Below are positions 38,690 through 49,649 of a stretch of DNA of 64,000 bases, in pieces. Location of the stretch: assembly GCA_021442155.1 (NCBI GenBank), contig CM038228.1:83209095-83273094 (forward strand), given 5' to 3'. Numbering within the stretch: the stretch's first letter is position 1; each line of letters starts with the position of its first letter. Origin of the DNA: Cymbidium sinense. Its lineage: Eukaryota; Streptophyta; Magnoliopsida; Asparagales; Orchidaceae. The notes beneath the pieces are model-generated. The model did not search any database and was not told where the DNA came from. It worked only from the letters and a program-made list of their open reading frames with translations. Both the position numbers and the translations under genes were made by a program.

Positions 38690-38810
38690 CTACAGTATGT
38701 CCTTCGTCCATTTCTAAGAAAACCTCATGCATTCTGCCATAGATCTCCAAATTGGTGGCTCGCTGCCTTATGCTTTCCTTTGCACTTTGAACCAACTTCT
38801 TACGGATCAA
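38690..38810 (-). pseudogene. BOR exon 10
   Basis: The exon reads LIRKKLVQSAKESIRQRATN and then LEIYGRMHEVFLEMDEGHTV, a cytosolic helical region conserved in BOR proteins. It lies between a tttgcag acceptor and a gtag-gttcat donor, and the frame is open. Confidence 0.85.
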
Positions 38811-38900
38811 CTGCAAACATTGCATTGCATAATTTCAGGAACTTCATCTAACATTGCATCTAGTGAAACTAGCAGCCTACGCTTCAATGGTTTATCTCAC

Positions 38901-38996
38901 CCGCCTCTTCAGAACAGCTAGGCTCTTCGTGTGCATAGGGGACTGTGGGAGAACTCCATTGGAAGGAGGGATACCAAGCAATCCACAGATCAAAAC
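38901..38996 (-). pseudogene. BOR exon 9
   Basis: This 96-nt exon encodes VLICGLLGIPPSNGVLPQSP, then MHTKSLAVLKRR. The PPSNGVLPQSPMHTKSLA signature is diagnostic for plant BOR transporters. The acceptor is tttttag and the donor cgg-gtgag. No defect. Confidence 0.9.
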
Positions 38997-39095
38997 CTAA
39001 AAATATTAATTCTTAGTCAACTCAATTATAGTAAATCTAATTCATTATTTTGAAAAGAAAAATAACGATATTCAAAAGGAATACATAGCATAAAC

Positions 39096-39258
39096 AGATA
39101 AGAATATCATAATGGTAGGCGGAGGGGTTTTAAGATTGTATTCTTTCTGTTGTGCCATTTGAGAAGCCACACTATGATCAAAAAAAAAAAAGGCCTGTGA
39201 TCATTAGAGCAGGAACAAGGGCACCAACGATGTAAAGCGGGGGAACTGAGAACAAGTC
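39096..39258 (-). pseudogene. BOR exon 8, frameshifted at a homopolymer
   Basis: The exon encodes DLFSVPPLYIVGALVPALMI, then TGLFFF, HSVASQMAQQKEYNLK and a degraded YHYDIL. The run of 12 T (minus strand; A at 39180-39191) is one longer than the frame needs before DHSVASQ. A second one-base shift lies before YHYDIL. Homopolymer length may be an assembly error. The donor near 39096 is approximate. Confidence 0.8.
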
Positions 39259-42200
39259 CTGCAGTCATTTTAAGCAAACAAGATTAAGCTGATCCGGTAA
39301 AATCAGCTCCAAAAAAATATAAATTGAAATGACATTAAATGATTATTTTTAAATTATATTAACTGAATTTTAAGAAAACTTAAATCTTTTCTACATGTAC
39401 AGCTCCAAATTACCTAAGAAACTTCAGAAGGTTGGCTGTTTTATAACTACATAGTCAAAGAAATTACTTTTATTGGGTGGAACACATCATTTTCTGTTCA
39501 AAAGAAAAAGGAAAAAAGAAGAAGTTTTTGTTGGCTTGAAACAGAAAATCCCAATAAGGTGGGGACTAAGGCACATAAGAGTATCGATTTTAGTCCTAAA
39601 TTGAATAGTTGAAAATATATTGTTATGTAAATACCAGGTGAATGACTCTTGCCTATAAGCTTAAGGTTTTGATTTGAAAATAGATTTGATCATTAGTATA
39701 TTTGATTGAAGTTTGGTCCCATACAATTCACAATATCAAACAAGAGGTATTAGCACCTTGTGGGTGCCAATTTGTCCGATTAGTAAGGGCCTTGAAAATT
39801 GTTGTCAATATCTTGATTTTGAATCTCGCCTACATCATAATAAAGTCTTACCTTATAGACTTGGATAAGCAAAAAAAATTGTATTGCCACCCAAGTTCAA
39901 CTAGATAGAATTAGCACTCAAGTTTGTGTGCTTCATTAATCAAGATCATTTTGATACCTTCAACCATGGTGATCTAGAGATTTTGCCCTCATTTTATAAG
40001 GTCTTTAGATACGGTTCCAAGTTTCCTATAGGCGCAAGCACCCTATAGTTAATTACTCCTCCCAAATGATGAGAGAGAATTTTCGATTAAGACTAGTTAT
40101 TAGCTCGCTAATTGCTTAGTGTATGGCAACAACAAATAGAGTATAAAAGTTTATGAAATTCATCATCATTAACTTAAAGCTGATGGTTAGGGGAATGATG
40201 ATGTGCCTAATCAAGATCTTATGGTTCCATCATCCAGGACTGGAGTGGTTCCTTGCCTATATAGTCAAAGGAGATAGTCGACTCAACCTAACCAAAGGAT
40301 TCTTGTTAGCAGCCATGTGTTACGTCATCCAAGAAAATCTTGTAGACTTAGAGTGATGCTTGTCTAAAGAGATAATTTTAAGTTCACCTTAGCTAAGAGA
40401 TAATTTTTTACCCTATCAAGTGCACCATATGGTTCATAACTCAAGGAGGGGCAGAGCCATTGAGGAGTATATGAGCTACTATCATGATCATAATATAATG
40501 GTGTCATTTGGCGGCAAACCACCCATTCAGAGGACTCTAGTCTAACCGTATTATATCTAAAGCCTACAGGTCAAGTCACGCAGACAAAGGACATGGGCCA
40601 CATCCTTACTAGCAAAAGATTGTTTGAGAGTAAACATAGTTGTACACTTGATTTGATAGTGACTCCTTTGTGAGTTAGAGTTTTGTAAATTATCACATTC
40701 GATAAACAGTTATGAAAGGTGGATAGATTTTTGCTTTATGATTTAAATGTTGAATTTATTTAATCATTTATGGTTTAGTAATTTAATAGATTTTATATTT
40801 ATATTGATATTTGATTTATGTTAATTTGATTTAAAATGTTGTACATATTTTTATGGTAATATCTTCATCAATTGAAATTTCTATTCAACATAGTCATCAT
40901 CGAGTTAGATCTTATCGACTCTACTTGCTTGTTAGTAGAGATTCAAGTATAGGGTTAGAATTTGTAATCATATTTTCATATTTGATATTGGGACTTTATA
41001 TTCTGAATATGCAATTTTTTTTTATTAAAGCTTTTGATAGTCAAATGCAAAATGTATAATTCAAATTTTATCTGTAGTGATCTTGTAATTAACTTGCAAC
41101 TAATCCTGTCAACTTCAGTCTTTATAAGAAGGAGGATTAGAATGGTTAAGTAGAACTTACGATTTCACCATATAGATAAAATGACCTGATCAAGAATACA
41201 CATGACCAATAAATTTAGATGTGACTTTATAAATAGATGTTTATTAATTGTTCAAATGTAATGTGTAATTCTTAAAACAAGAATGAATTTAGATTGATTT
41301 TGGACTTAACCTACCTAACATTCTTCGATTATGTGGTTAAGCATTTGACATACTGGATGGAGCACATGCACGCTATTCAAATTTATCTTATATTAACTCA
41401 CATAGTATCCTTAGACACTAAGTTTAAACATTTAACACTGTGTTGGGCCTATGTGTTTTTTAGACTTGATTGCATGCTCTTTGAGACATTATATTTAAAT
41501 CTTAATTTTGTTTCATAATGTATACAAATATCATCCTTTTAAGTTATTTACACATATCTCAATGTCTTGAATCTGAATATTTGAGACCGATGCAATATTT
41601 CAATACTTATTTGATATTTCATTTAAAACTTTGATAGCTTGCATACATTTTGATGTGATGAACTTCAATGCAAGATTGCATTAAGATGCATTATTAACAC
41701 ATTCTATTCGCTTGTATAATATGTTAAGAATTTGATAGCGATAAAGAATTGAAATGAACTTATACTTTTTTTTAACTAGATTCAATCTTAGATTTCTAAT
41801 TAGATGATCCTTCAAAATTTTTGGCTTTATTTGGGCATAAAAATTGTCTGCATAAGCTTTAAATAAACCTAAGAGTGACGATTTTTGTTTTACACATTTT
41901 GAATATAATTCAGTAGACCCCATAAAGTATCTTTCTTTGGCTATAAGCAGAGGGGATGTCTCAGTTCATTTTTTTCCCAATCAATTTAGTTTTTCTGAGT
42001 ATTCTGAGACTTTTAGCCTAGGAGACTCTGTTTATAGTTTGGGAGAAAGTCTTTCAAGTTCTTTCAGACTTCTTATAAGTTCACCAAGATTTTGATTTTT
42101 TTTTTTTTTGCAATTTTGTCTTGGCTTCAAATTTTTATTTAATGTTTGTTTATATCTACTTTGGGTTTGGTTTAAGTTTGATGAATTTAGTTCAAATTAG

Positions 42201-42640
42201 CTTTAAGCCCAGCAAATCTTTCATTTAGCTTAGTTCACGTCTTGTTTAGGTCCGGATTATGGCAAAATTTTGGCAACCTCCTGACGTTGACCCCGCATAG
42301 GGGGCAACATCGAGAGTCTTGGCTAGTCCAATATGCCAAGAAAGGCACGAATGGCCTGTGTCATAAGATATCACAACCAAAATTGCTAAAAAAAATTTCA
42401 CCATTCTAAAAAAGATGCACATAAAGTACCTTCACAAGAGTTTGCAATCTATAATTGTCTCTACCGCTGTAAGAAAAGCATGCACAAGGCTTAATTGCTA
42501 CATTGTAAGTGTCGCATACGAGTTTCCTTCACTACGCTTAAAAAAATATGCATAAGTTTCGCTTATCATGCCAAATGCATTGTAATCGAGTTTGAGGGGT
42601 TTTGAGTTGCACACTTTATATACAATCGAGGTATGATACA
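39259..42640. other. BOR intron, first part, non-coding
   Basis: Part of the 7.2-kb intron between exons 7 and 8. No gene is recognised. A phrase shared with the 9.3-kb region (ttgaaatttctattcaacatag..catcatcg) lies near 40870. Anonymous AT-rich DNA, probably old transposon remains. Confidence 0.45.
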
Positions 42641-43080
42641 AATCTCAAATGAGGGAGAGAGAGGGTTTGGATTGAGAGGGATGAGGCCATTTGGAGGTGT
42701 GTTATTGTTAAGGGGTTGAAAGTGAGAGGGCTCACCATATGGAGTGAGGCAAGCTTCGGCAAGCTAAATGGAGAGTAAAGTTCAGTGTGGAGAGTAGAGT
42801 TTGGTGAGTGGTGAGTATACCGCTGAGTGGAGAGTAAGATCCCAGAGTTAAAAGTAGGGTATGGTGAGTGGAGAGTATACCCTGACAAGCAGAGAATAGA
42901 GTTAAGTATACTTTGGTGAGTAGGGTTTGACAAGGACCAGGCAGTAGAGAGTTGACAAGTGGAGACTAGGATCTGAAGAGTGGAGAGTAGGGTTTAGCGA
43001 GTGGAGAATATGCTCCAGCGAGAGACAGAGAGTGAGAGAAGAAAGTCGGAGAGTTGGAGCTTGGAGGCAAGAAAGGGGTC
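42640..43080. repeat. Purine-rich degenerate minisatellite
   Basis: The word gagtggagagtag and variants (gtggagagtagag, ggtgagtggagagtatacc, gagtggagagtaggg) recur with irregular spacing, mainly between 42765 and 43015. The strand is strongly purine-rich. No coding role is supported, although the complement is open for 105 codons. Confidence 0.6.
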
Positions 43081-44277
43081 TAGGATTTGATTGAAGCCTA
43101 TTATAAATAGGTGGGAGATAGAGTGTGAGGGATGACTATGAGATGGGGTGAGCCACGTGGCAACCCATTATTGGTTAACAAGGGCGGCTAGGCATGAAAG
43201 TGTGATAAGCTACATAACAACCTATCATTAGTTGAGACGGGCAGCTACACATGGGATAGGGTGGTTGACGAATAGGTGTTAGTTGACTCATGACAACTAC
43301 CTTGATTAGCATGCCATTGTCTCAAAATACGTGTGATTTCTACAAAATTTCTAGCGCAACAACCCAAGCTAATTTTGGTGTCTATTTTAGGTAATTTCAA
43401 TATCAGGGATGCAAATAAAGCAGCCCATTTCATGATTAGGTGTCATTTCATTAATTTTTGGCTATATATTTTGACTCGATTCACATATTGTCTTATCCAT
43501 AGTCCATCGATTTTGCTATGTTCACTTGTTTTGATTTATGGAATGCATATTGAGTGACTATGTGGCATGATCAAGTGTAAATCAGAAGTTTGACTAATCT
43601 ACTCCCATGGGCCAATCGGATCTAAATAACTTCTCCAAGAGATCCATGCAACTCCCATGATTATGTTCAACTTCACAAAAATCTAAGCAACTCTAAATTT
43701 CTCAATTGATCGGATGAAAAGGAGACAGATTCAAGATATCACTAATATCCACTCTTCCTAAGCTGATCAACTTTCATAAGATTTGCTAACAAGAATAACT
43801 CAAACACTTTTGGCAGAAACCCTACTTTTTGTCTTAACTAAACTTTCCCTTCCAAGTTCCTAGAGATTACACCTTTTGGTTCTCCCACGCCAAATAACTA
43901 TTTTCAATTGGTCCATCCATTTTGGAGATGCAATGCGGTCACTTCTATTAGGAATCATTACCTAAGGGATATTATGTTGTATCATAATGATTATTTGTCA
44001 TGTTCCCCACATCATTAGGATAAGCAATTCATGCAGCACATAATTCTCCATTTCACTCATAGCGTTTAGTAGTTGCCAAGATTATAATCAATATTGGGAC
44101 CAATTCCTCTCTCTCATCTCTTATGCATGTAGACTTAATTGTCCCTAAACTATATAAATCTCGATAAATCTGTGATTGTTTCTTCTCATTCTCTTTTTTA
44201 TTTATTGGTGGATATATTGCATATGATTTTGGTGACACTTTCACTTTGAGAATTTGATGCTCATGTTCCAATAAATT
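43081..44277. other. BOR intron, possible copia LTR
   Basis: No gene. The stretch immediately before the primer-binding-site-like sequence at 44278 would be the 5' LTR of the copia relic, but its start was not found. Confidence 0.4.
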
Positions 44278-44880
44278 GGTATTAGAGTACATTTCTAATT
44301 TCAATGACTATGAAGTTTGTGATCAAGAAATTTGATGGGTTGAAGAATTTTGTTTGTTGGAGAACCAAGAAGTGTGTCATTTTTCTCTAGTAAGGTCTTA
44401 TGAAGGCAATCATAGATCATTCAATGATACTAACAATAATGAGCGTGGATGAAAAATTATGGATGAAAAAAGAATCCAATTGTGCTTAGAGGTCTTGAGG
44501 AATGTACCACAAATGATTTAAGGCTCAAGTTGGAGCCTTTGTATACACTCCAAGCATTTTCAACAACCTATATTAGAAGGAAAATAAGTATTTATTTTGC
44601 ATGCAAAAGGGTACAAATATCAAGGATATATGAATTAGTTTAATTCAATTATTCATTATGAGAGAAATATTGATGTGATTGTTGATAATATTAATCAAAT
44701 TTTAGTATTGTAATGCTCTTTTTTCCCCTCTTATAAATATTTTTGTGACACCATGCTATATATGAGAGATAACATATTTTTAGAGGGTTTGAAAATTTCA
44801 TTATCATCTAGATATTAGTTCTAAGCTAGAGGATAATGAAGGAGAAAAGTAGGTTATGGTATTGTTACAATTAGAGTAAA
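44278..44880 (+). mobile_element. Ty1/copia relic: primer binding site and gag fragment
   Basis: TGGTATTAGAGT at 44278-44289 is close to the usual copia primer-binding site complementary to initiator Met-tRNA (TGGTATCAGAGC). A gag-like frame starts at ATG 44305 (MKFVIKKFDGLKNFVCW), then has stops. It continues in another frame with LWMKKNPIVLRGLEECTTND, LRLKLEPLYTLQAFSTTYIR and RKISIYFACKRV. This is the usual gag arrangement of plant copia elements. No protease, integrase or RT follows, so it is a fragment inside the BOR intron. Confidence 0.65.
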
Positions 44881-46484
44881 GTAGTATGAGTATAGGATTG
44901 AGTGAAATAGAATTGATTTTTATCCAATGTAATTTAATTGAATCTCAATTAAAGTTGGAGTTTCATGTTGTTCATTTTGAAGTAAGTAACATTTATTTAT
45001 TAAAGGATAAATATAGACCTCTTTGTTAGGGGCATTATCATTGATACTTGTAATAGATTTCTTTGATATTTTGTAAGTTATTTGTTATACTCAGCTATTG
45101 ATATACATGTTTTATTATATCTTATCTATTATTCATAATAGAAATATTATAAGAAGTTGATGTAGATAACTTATCTTGATTTATTGTTAGATAAATTCCT
45201 AAATACCTATATGATTATAATAGCAAGATTCATTTTTATGCATATTGCCTCATTTGAATATGATAGACTCTTTCGTGAAAATTATATTTTTTATAGTACT
45301 ATCACCCATTATATTAATAATAAAATATATATTGAGAATTTAATTATAATGTATAAAATATGCATCAATGCTTGAAATAAATATATAGATTGGTAGAATC
45401 CTTTTAAATATTAGCTAAAGTACATACATGAGTGATGACTTTTGAAAATCACTGGAATTTCATGGGTTAGTGTTTACTTCTTAATTATAAGACATCTTGA
45501 TAAAATCACTTATAAGTATGCATACTGATATATAGTGGAATAATAACTTAACTAACGAATAAATCATCTTTAGAGATGTATGATTATATTTTAGATGATA
45601 CATCGCATAAAAGCGTTATTTATTATCATACAATCATCATAAATAGTTACCAAACTAGAAACCATCTTAGAACATGTGACACATTTATTTATTCAATACA
45701 ACTTTTCTTTAACTCAATGATATGATGATAATTATTATTTATTATTATATAGTAAATCATGCTTATTTTATTGTTCAAATTATATACCCCAATATCTTGT
45801 CATTTTTATTTTTAAATAAATGGGAGTTATTTATTGAATTTGAGTCATCAAATTCATTTATTATAAAACTTTTCTCCTAACAAAGACAACTAGATTACTT
45901 AGTAGACCATTACAACAAAAGAAATTTTTTAGCAATAGTACTTTATTCTATATTTTAAATTTTAAGTTATAGTTCTACTTGCATTTTTCATGGATTTAGT
46001 TAGCCCTTGCTTATGTAATTGTTTCTACCAATTTTTCAATTGATTGTTGCTTTTACTTCTTTGTTGTACAATTATTATGAACTTTGTTAATGTAATAAGA
46101 TAATATTTATTTTCCTTTATTATACTTACTGTTTATAAATATGAAATTTTCAATTGTAAGGATAAACATATTTAAATAGGTCTTGACTTTTGAAATTTGT
46201 TTTAATAGTTGAGATCAATTCCTTCATCTCTCATATTGCCAAGATGTACCTTATTTCTGACCTGAGGTGTACATAGCATAACAAGTGGGCCAAGACAAAT
46301 TCAATGAGATTATCAGGATTTAAAAAAACTTAGACAATAGAACAACAAATGATATATTATGAGTAGCATGATGATAGAAATGCAGAACAAAGATATCAAA
46401 ATTTGAAAATAATTTTTCTTTGTATAGATAGATAAAGAATTTGAAGGGTAGATTGTTTTTGTCTGTAGACTATGCTTGTATATA
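44881..46484. other. BOR intron, last part, AT-rich
   Basis: No gene, RNA or defined repeat recognised. It could hold further remains of the copia element. Confidence 0.45.
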
Positions 46485-47612
46485 CCTTTGCAACAGTGCA
46501 ATGGTGCTAGGGGGTGCAAATTGGGTTTGGGTGGTTAGAGTCATTCAACTCATTCGACCCAAAAATATTCAACCCGACTCAGAATTTAAAATGAGTTCAA
46601 ATTTTAACTCAACACTCCGAAACAGTAACCCAAACCCACTCAACCACAGAGTAACCCAAACCGAAGTTCATCTCAACTTCTCACATAATGAATAAACAAA
46701 TAACAAACAAATTTCCCATATAATATTCATCTCAACTTCATCGATATGTTAAACACTAACGATGTCCATTCATATATGCTACAAACAAATAACCAATAAA
46801 AATCACCAATCATGCATGATAGAGAATAATCAAACAACATGATCATCAATACAATTACAAAGAAATGATCACCAAACACGAATGATAGAGAAGGATTGAT
46901 TTAGATAGCATGGCTCTCAAAGATAAAGGAATGAAGGATTACAGACCTGACAAAATGAGAGAAAGATTCGAAGAAGAAGGGTGACGGAGAGTCGAGAGAA
47001 AAAAAGATGTCGAGATGGCGTGGGAGGGATTCGACTTTGGCCTTGGGTTCTGAGGCCACACCAAAGCCAATGAATCGAGAAGAGGTTGAGCAGCCACAAG
47101 CGCAGGAAAGGAAGTCCGACTAGAAGAGAAATGGCTTCTTTATTTCCTTTCTTTTCTAAGAGTAAAGTTAAGCTATAGGTTTTAACGAATGATCTGAAAT
47201 TTGAAATGATCGGATGGTTCGCTTCTCTCACCTGGACCATGCTGTGAGCGGTGGAAGAATCAGACGGACCGAAGTTATTGGGACAATGAGTTGGTTTGAG
47301 TTTTGGTTAACCCAATCGACTCGGGACAATTCGTGTCATATATTATGACACTAACCCGACCCAAAAATCTATTTTACTGACCAAACCCAGATTTTTCAAG
47401 TTGAGTTCGTGTCGAGTTGTCGAGTGAGGTCAATTTTTGACACCCCTAAATGGTGCAACGATTTGGGCTCCCATGGAAGTGGACAAAGCCTTCTGGAACT
47501 CCAGAAGCCATTTTACTTACTTGAATATGACATTCCAGTCCATACAACTACCATCAATGGTACTCCATAGGCAATGAAGCTTCTTAACCAACTTGAAAAC
47601 ACACCTCAAGTT
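46485..47612 (-). pseudogene. BOR exon 7, split by a hAT element
   Basis: The exon, read on the minus strand, gives SWLRSFIA, YGVPLMVVVWTGMSY and then, with frameshifts, GVP RRLCPLPWEPKSLHH. The transposon interrupts it here. Directly beyond the transposon the rest follows: CTVAK, then the donor aag-gtatata at 46485. A conserved Asp before YGVPL and bases around VPRRL are missing. The acceptor near 47612 is approximate. With the insertion removed the two sides join in frame. Confidence 0.8.
46508..47448. mobile_element. Non-autonomous hAT-family element
   Basis: 941 bp. The ends are tagggggtgcaaa and (complement) taggggtgtcaaa, the CAGGGGTG-like inverted ends of plant hAT elements. The perfect 8-bp target duplication aatggtgc (46500-46507 and 47449-47456) is diagnostic for hAT. 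Subterminal repeats such as cccgac, cccaaacc and cgggtt occur at both ends. The interior has no recognisable transposase; a 107-codon minus-strand frame (46917-47240) has no domain. Confidence 0.88.
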
Positions 47613-47673
47613 AACCTATGAAAAAACAAAAAAAAACTTTTTAGTACTAAATATGACAAGAGGTTTTACAAAC

Positions 47674-47839
47674 CAGTGCCGTAACACCATGCCCTAGCTC
47701 TTCTGCTTTTCAAAGAAGTATACAGAAGACCAAATGCAAAAATTATACCCAGCAAACCGTTTACATATAACAATTCAAACTAGTACAAAGGTAGCCCAAA
47801 ATCTTCACCTTTAGGTACATTAAACTCACTGATTAATCC
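47674..47839 (-). pseudogene. BOR exon 6, with a nonsense codon
   Basis: The exon reads GLISEFNVPKGEDFGLPLY, a TAG, then FELLYVNGLLGIIFAFGLLY and TSLKSRRARAWCYGT. The stop replaces what is normally Gln (CAG to TAG, a single transition). The acceptor is ctgcag and the donor cactg-gtttgt. Apart from the stop the membrane segment is intact. Confidence 0.85.
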
Positions 47840-47945
47840 CTGCAGTATATAACGATTTCAAAGCTAAATTTTTTTTACTTCAATCAATTGCGAGCATAAA
47901 CTTAAGTCTTCTATATGAAGTACTAAGAAGAGTTTGGCAAATCAC

Positions 47946-48084
47946 CTTGATGGCTTCTTGAATGAAAAGAATTGTAATCAGCATCCCAAAAAGTTCACCT
48001 GCAATCCTTGTAAATCTAGTGATAATTTCAGAGGCATTAAACAGAGCAAGAATAAATAGCATACTTGCTGTCCAAATGCAAACC
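47946..48084 (-). pseudogene. BOR exon 5
   Basis: The exon encodes [20 protein letters not shown], then [20 protein letters not shown] and IQEAIK, the conserved transmembrane core, ending at the donor aag-gtgatt. The upstream acceptor is abnormal: the intron ends gcatg instead of a gcag, although the protein phase with exon 4 (W split TG/G) is right. Confidence 0.85.
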
Positions 48085-48164
48085 ATGCATAATAGAGAAA
48101 ATAATGTGAAGTAAAAGAAATAAAAGATCTAAAATAACTAGTTTGAACTCTCAGAATGTATTAC

Positions 48165-48357
48165 CATTCACACCAAGACAAAAACAAGTGAGCACCCAGA
48201 TCATCATGCCTTCTTGCAAAATTGTATAAATATGTGTACATAATTACAATGGGCTCAGCAACACCAACGATTAGCATAGGCTGACCCCCAATAATGGAGT
48301 GTATAATTCCACATATAGCTGTTGAAGCTAGTGTTTCCACTGTGCACAACAATCCAT
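48165..48357 (-). pseudogene. BOR exon 4
   Basis: The exon encodes [40 protein letters not shown] and [20 protein letters not shown]. This is the signature second transmembrane region of BOR transporters. It is open; acceptor ttgtgcag, donor gaatg-gtaata. Confidence 0.9.
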
Positions 48358-48478
48358 CTGCACAAAAATTATTTTTAAAAAAATGAAGCTCTAATCTTCT
48401 TCTATTCTCATTTTGCAGCTTAGGAATTGAATGCACTTTCTTAGCTCCAAACTTAATTTTACTGTAGGAAACATCCAC

Positions 48479-48553
48479 CTGTATCCTTACTGCTGCTCCC
48501 CAAATGCAATGACAGAAGAAGCGAAGAAGATGTATGTTGTGGGTGCCAAAATC
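48479..48553 (-). pseudogene. BOR exon 3, with small deletions
   Basis: The exon encodes [20 protein letters not shown] and then loses frame. Relative to the family consensus (ASAIPVIAFGEQL) six bases are missing after FAS, and about two more after GEQ, which shift the frame before the exon end. The splice sites are good (tttcag; acag-gtgg). Confidence 0.8.
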
Positions 48554-48644
48554 CTGAAATAAATAGACAATAGGTTGAATGTTGCAGAATCAAAAGAGAA
48601 TCATATATAGATTTCTAGAAGTATGATTTATGCAACTTGTTAAC

Positions 48645-48745
48645 CTGAATCCAGAAACCCCCATCCAATCTTGTTTGTAACATGCTGCTCTACCTTTTAC
48701 ATCCTTGATGATCCCCTCGAATGGATATCTTATGTTGTCTATTTC
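48645..48745 (-). pseudogene. BOR exon 2 (first recognisable coding exon)
   Basis: The exon encodes EIDNIRYPFEGIIKDVKGRA, then ACYKQDWMGVSGFR, the BOR N-terminus. The acceptor is gaatgtag after a good branch site ttactaac. An ATG occurs only across the splice acceptor and is followed by TAG, so the start codon should lie in an upstream exon that I could not identify. The donor is ttcag-gttaac. Confidence 0.85.
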
Positions 48746-49649
48746 CTACATTCAGTCCTCAAGGGGTTAGTAATGGAAGCAAAAGATTCATAAGATAGAA
48801 GGCAGAATTTAAGAGTCTCGTTGCATCAAAATTTATGCAAATAATAGTTTGAATAGAGGAATTTTCAAATTAAGTCACATGAGACTATGAGAGTACCAAG
48901 TTTAGTTCTACATTAGGCATACAAAAAAATATGTTGGTGTGGCAAAAGGCTAAATAGTTGAAACTCGCCATTTACTAATCAATTGGAGTAAAAAAAAGCT
49001 TCACTTCTTGCATAAAAATCCAAACTTTTATCCTATTTGATCTAAACTCTCTAATAAATGGCATCAAAACTGAAGATTGAATTTGAATTAAGAGGTTCAT
49101 ACAGTTCATGGCTTTGATGGGAGTTTAGTGTTTTCTACTATGCTTGAGTGAGGTCAAGAGTGATGGATCCCGCCGTAGCCCCCTATGGTTGGCACATGAT
49201 ATTTGATGAGCCCAATAAACTTCTATTTGAAGTGGAGTGATAGATTATATGGATAACTCTCATTGATTATGTAATTTGCTAAAACATGCAAGAATATTGG
49301 ACATAGTCTCAAATTGAATATATGAAACATGATATAAAATACTAAGTGCTAGCCCTCATACATAAGCTTGAACTTTTGAGCTGAAAATAAGTTGATCACT
49401 TGTTTATAAGATCGAACTTGGGCTCTCTTTCATCCACATTCTCTGATAATTTCATTTGAAATAATTTTTATGGTATTAAAATTTATATATAAACTATATA
49501 ATTAGCTTCTATAGATGTGTATAGAGTTTCTATGTGACATCTCAAATTTAAGGAGGGTAGTTTAAAAAAAAAGAGAGGGATTGTTGTTGGAGCTAAATTC
49601 AGATAAAGAGCAACTTTTGACATGTTTCTAAGAGAAAAGAAGATATAAA
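48746..49649. other. BOR intron 1, part not shared with the duplicate
   Basis: No gene. Non-coding intron sequence between exon 2 and the duplicated leader block. Confidence 0.5.

Noticed and set aside
42616..42933. 105-codon minus-strand frame rich in Ser, Thr and Pro
   Set aside because: It is the complement of a purine-rich repeat.
44278..44289. A complete copia element
   Set aside because: No protease, integrase, RT or second LTR follows the gag fragment.
46917..47240. 107-codon minus-strand frame inside the hAT element
   Set aside because: No transposase motifs; the element is non-autonomous.
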